Positions 15,211 through 17,047 of a stretch of DNA of 17,047 bases are shown here, piece after piece. The DNA is taken from NCBI GenBank assembly GCA_946482495.1, contig CAMLRV010000020.1, positions 1 through 17,047 of the forward strand, in the 5' to 3' direction. Positions within the stretch are counted from its first letter, which is position 1. Every line of letters starts with the position of its first letter. Both the position numbers and the translations under genes were made by a program. Below the pieces are notes generated by a model. The model searched no databases and was not told where the DNA came from. It saw nothing but the letters and a program-made list of their open reading frames with translations. The stretch is from an uncultured Flavobacteriia bacterium. GTDB lineage: Bacteria > Bacteroidota > Bacteroidia > Flavobacteriales > Flavobacteriaceae.

Positions 15211-15301
15211 TTGTTTCAGGTTTAAAGTTTCAAGTTAATTAACCTGAAACCTGACCCGAGCTATAGCGACCGGGCGAAGCAAACCTGAAACTTGAAACAA
15301 A
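15211..15301 (+). repeat. Heptamer-based inverted repeat with GC-rich core upstream of metF
   Basis: 7-bp units run GTTTCAG, GTTTAAA, GTTTCAA from 15213, then AACCTGA twice (15241-15254), then AAACCTG, AAACTTG, AAACAAA (15281-15301). GTTTCAGGTT (15213-15222) can pair with 15241-15250, or, as GTTTCAGGTTT, with 15281-15291; GTTTCAAGTT (15227-15236) can pair with 15289-15298. The core at 15255-15280 is GC-rich, with palindrome GCTATAGC (15260-15267) flanked by CCCG and CGGG, unlike its AT-rich surroundings. It looks like an inserted composite repeat. Confidence 0.7.
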
Positions 15302-15309
15302 ACAAAAAG

Positions 15310-16266
15310 ATGAAAGTAACCCAACATATAGAAAAAGCCAACGGAAAACCTTTGTTTTCTTTCGAGATTTTACCACCGTTAAAAGGTCAAAATATTCAAT
15401 CTATTTTTGATAGTATTGATCCGTTAATGGAATTCAATCCGCCATTTATTGATGTAACGTATCATCGTGAAGAATATGAATTTAAAGAATTACCTAACGG
15501 TTTGTTGCAAAAGAAAATTGTGAAAAAACGCCCTGGAACGGTTGGTATTTGTGCCGGAATTCAAAATAAATATAATGTAGACGCTATTCCTCATATCTTA
15601 TGTGGTGGATTTACTAAAGAAGACACGGAGAATTTGCTAATTGATTTAGATTTCTTAGGGATTAATAATGTAGTGGCACTTCGTGGTGACGCTGTGAAAA
15701 GTGAAATTTACTTCAAACCAGAAAAAGAAGGTCACGCTTTTGCTTCCGAATTAGTTTCTCAAATTAATGATTTGAATAATGGAATTTATTTAGATGCTGA
15801 TTTGCAAAATTCCAACAAAACTAATTTTTGTATTGGTGTGGCCGCTTATCCAGAAAAGCACATGGAAGCACCAAGTTTAGATAGCGATATTCATTTCTTA
15901 AAACAAAAAATTAAAAATGGTGCCGATTATATCATCACACAAATGTTTTTCGATAATCAGAAGTTTTTCGATTTTGTTGCGAAATGTCGTGCTGCCGGAA
16001 TTACAGTTCCAATTATTCCAGGATTAAAACCCATCGCAACCAAAAAACAGTTAAACTTAATTCCACACCGATTCAGTTTAGAATTGCCAGATGATTTAAT
16101 TATGGAAGTGGTAAAAGCTAAAGATAATGATGCCGTAAAACAAATCGGTATCGAATGGTGTGTGCAACAAAGTGCCGAATTAGTGGCAGCAGGAATTCCA
16201 GTTTTACATTATTATTCTATGGGTAAAGCAGAAAATATTAAAGCCATTGCCGGTAAAATATTTTAG
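15310..16266 (+). CDS. metF: 5,10-methylenetetrahydrofolate reductase
   Basis: A 318-residue FAD enzyme that reduces methylenetetrahydrofolate to methyltetrahydrofolate, the methyl donor for MetH. I chose the ATG at 15310. An in-frame TTG at 15292 would add six residues but lies inside the heptamer repeat and is not a plausible start. FSFEILPP (16-23) carries the conserved Glu19 near the flavin; IDVTYHREEYEF (47-58) is the next strand; VVALRGD (121-127) is the FAD/folate signature; YIITQMFFDNQKFFDF and PIIPGLKPI follow. Length agrees with MetF of this phylum. It sits 103 bp after the split metH and is followed by an intrinsic terminator, so it probably ends the riboswitch-controlled transcript, unless the repeat upstream contains a promoter. 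Confidence 0.94.
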   Translation: MKVTQHIEKANGKPLFSFEILPPLKGQNIQSIFDSIDPLMEFNPPFIDVTYHREEYEFKELPNGLLQKKIVKKRPGTVGICAGIQNKYNVDAIPHILCGGFTKEDTENLLIDLDFLGINNVVALRGDAVKSEIYFKPEKEGHAFASELVSQINDLNNGIYLDADLQNSNKTNFCIGVAAYPEKHMEAPSLDSDIHFLKQKIKNGADYIITQMFFDNQKFFDFVAKCRAAGITVPIIPGLKPIATKKQLNLIPHRFSLELPDDLIMEVVKAKDNDAVKQIGIEWCVQQSAELVAAGIPVLHYYSMGKAENIKAIAGKIF

Positions 16267-16333
16267 AAAAATTCATAAAGTAAATCACATCGGAAAATAA
16301 ATACCGAATAAATATCACAAAAAACCTTTTCAG

Positions 16334-16377
16334 CCTCATTATCTTGTAAGAATTTAGTGAGGTTTTTTATTTTTTTA
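16334..16377 (+). terminator. Intrinsic terminator after metF
   Basis: CCTCATTA (16334-16341) pairs with TAGTGAGG (16355-16362), 8 pairs with one G-U and a 13-nt loop. It is followed by TTTTTT, then AT and seven more T residues to 16377. It lies 67 nt after the metF stop and closes the metH-metF block. Confidence 0.85.
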
Positions 16378-16394
16378 AGAAAAAGTGAATTTTT

Positions 16395-16521
16395 ATCATA
16401 TTGTTGCAATTTTATATGATATTCTAACTTTTCTGTAAAATCAGAAAATTAAAAGTAGCAATATTGCCGAATAGTTAGAATTTGAAAAAAAATACAAGTT
16501 TGAAAGCCCTAAAAATAGGGG
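16395..16521 (+). other. Series of inverted repeats upstream of the TPR-protein gene
   Basis: ATCATAT (16395-16401) pairs with ATATGAT (16414-16420). ATTCTAAC (16421-16428) pairs with GTTAGAAT (16474-16481) and encloses TTTTCTG (16429-16435) with CAGAAAA (16442-16448) and the palindrome GCAATATTGC (16458-16467). CCCTA (16507-16511) pairs with TAGGG (16516-16520). A weak promoter is possible at 16425-16432 (TAACTTTT, one base off the -7 element) with TTG at 16404-16406, 18 nt upstream. The rest of the 333-bp gap, to 16599, shows only a 5-bp AGGGA/TCCCT pair (16569-16573 with 16588-16592). Confidence 0.35.
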
Positions 16522-16599
16522 TTGCCGAGGGTTTTGATTTTGGTAAATTGGAATTTAATTTTTAACTTAGGGAATATAATTCAAAAATCCCTCTGTATT

Positions 16600-16995
16600 A
16601 TGAAAAAAATTATCTTCCTATTCGTTATGTTATTTGTGGGTCAAATAACTTTTGCAAAAGACAAAGATTTACTTTTGAAAGAGGCAAGGCAATTTGCTTT
16701 AGAAAAAGACTATAATGCAGCTATTAAATCGTATAAAGCTTATGTGAAATTAGCTAAAAATGACGATTTAAAAGAAGTGTATTTTGAATTCGCTAATTGT
16801 TATTATAGAAATAATGATACAAAAATGGCGGTTAAAACGTTGAAAATATCAATTAAAAGATACGGACTAACAGAAGAAGACTTAATTTATAGTCAAGTTT
16901 TAGATTCTAAATTGTCTGATATTACTATAGCCGAATTATACAATGATTTCAATAGGTTAAGAAATAGATACGTTACTTACCAAGAAAAACACTAA
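16600..16995 (+). CDS. Small secreted TPR-like protein of unknown function
   Basis: A 131-residue protein. I place the start at the ATG at 16600, which begins a clear signal peptide: MKKIIFLFVMLFVGQITFA, cleavage likely after Ala19. An in-frame TTG at 16522 would add 26 residues ahead of the signal peptide and is unlikely. Residues about 23-90 resemble two tetratricopeptide-type helical repeats (ARQFALEKDYNAAIKSYKAYVKL, then VYFEFANCYYRNNDTKMAVKTL), usually protein-binding modules. The C-terminal 40 residues are charged and helical-looking, without a recognisable domain. It is separated from metF by a terminator and a structured gap, so it is probably its own transcription unit and not part of the methionine pathway. 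The protein likely acts in the periplasm or at the cell surface; the partner is unknown. Confidence 0.78.
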   Translation: MKKIIFLFVMLFVGQITFAKDKDLLLKEARQFALEKDYNAAIKSYKAYVKLAKNDDLKEVYFEFANCYYRNNDTKMAVKTLKISIKRYGLTEEDLIYSQVLDSKLSDITIAELYNDFNRLRNRYVTYQEKH

Positions 16996-17047
16996 AACAA
17001 ATTGGTTAATTGTTTTAATTATCTCTTCATAAATATTATTTTATTAA

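Noticed and set aside
15292..15309. TTG start for metF adding six residues
   Set aside because: The codon belongs to the heptamer repeat, and the ATG at 15310 gives the normal MetF N-terminus.
16522..16599. N-terminal extension of the TPR protein from a TTG
   Set aside because: It would place 26 residues before an obvious signal peptide, and the ATG at 16600 fits better.
16994..17017. AAAACAA/TTGTTTT stem after the TPR gene
   Set aside because: A 7-bp, nearly all A/T stem with a short T-run; it may be a weak terminator, but the evidence is too thin near the window end.
1..17047. CRISPR array, tRNA/rRNA genes, insertion sequence or prophage
   Set aside because: No regular spacer-repeat array, no recognisable tRNA cloverleaf or rRNA segment, and no transposase or phage protein was found.

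Overview
The window is AT-rich DNA of the Flavobacteriia type (Bacteroidota), most like a Flavobacterium relative. The evidence is protein-level resemblance to flavobacterial Cys/Met enzymes, A-rich leaders before start codons instead of strong Shine-Dalgarno sites, and two promoters with the Bacteroidota -7 motif TAnnTTTG. All genes are on the + strand. Nearly the whole window concerns reductive sulfur assimilation and methionine synthesis.

Region 1 (1-7821) is a tightly packed cysteine/sulfite-reduction operon. It holds the 3' part of serine O-acetyltransferase (cysE), cysteine synthase (cysK), uroporphyrinogen-III methyltransferase (cobA/SUMT), sulfite reductase flavoprotein (cysJ) and hemoprotein (cysI), a DUF2490-type outer-membrane protein, and an unusual fusion of a siroheme-synthase dehydrogenase domain to a TauE/SafE-type transporter. 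Several genes overlap by 1-11 bp. The logic is coherent: SUMT and the fusion's N-domain make siroheme, CysJI uses it to reduce sulfite to sulfide, and CysE and CysK fix sulfide into cysteine.

Region 2 (7822-8318) is the most striking part. It is a non-coding leader with a promoter followed by two tandem transcription attenuators. Each has a tiny leader ORF (22 and 26 codons), an intrinsic terminator, and an antiterminator strand lying inside the end of the leader ORF. The second leader peptide is rich in methionine (5 of 26). The two ORFs share their first 14 nt. They precede metX (homoserine O-acyltransferase) and a homoserine dehydrogenase that keeps the ACT domains of a ThrA-type protein but lacks the aspartokinase catalytic domain.

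Region 3 (10889-16377) begins with a promoter and a SAM-I (S-box) riboswitch. A methionine synthase split into two genes follows: the homocysteine-binding part, then the folate/cobalamin/activation part. Between them is a 240-bp gap with a three-stem structured element. metF (methylenetetrahydrofolate reductase) follows and a clear intrinsic terminator closes the block. The methionine pathway thus seems to be controlled in two ways within 4 kb: leader-peptide attenuation, sensing charged tRNA, for the homoserine branch, and a SAM riboswitch for the methylation branch. The homocysteine-forming enzyme (MetY or MetB/MetC) is not in the window.

Region 4 (16378-17047) has several inverted repeats and a small secreted TPR-like protein of unknown function. 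Imperfect 7-bp repeats occur before cysK, before metF and, as three perfect copies, inside the metH activation-domain coding sequence.
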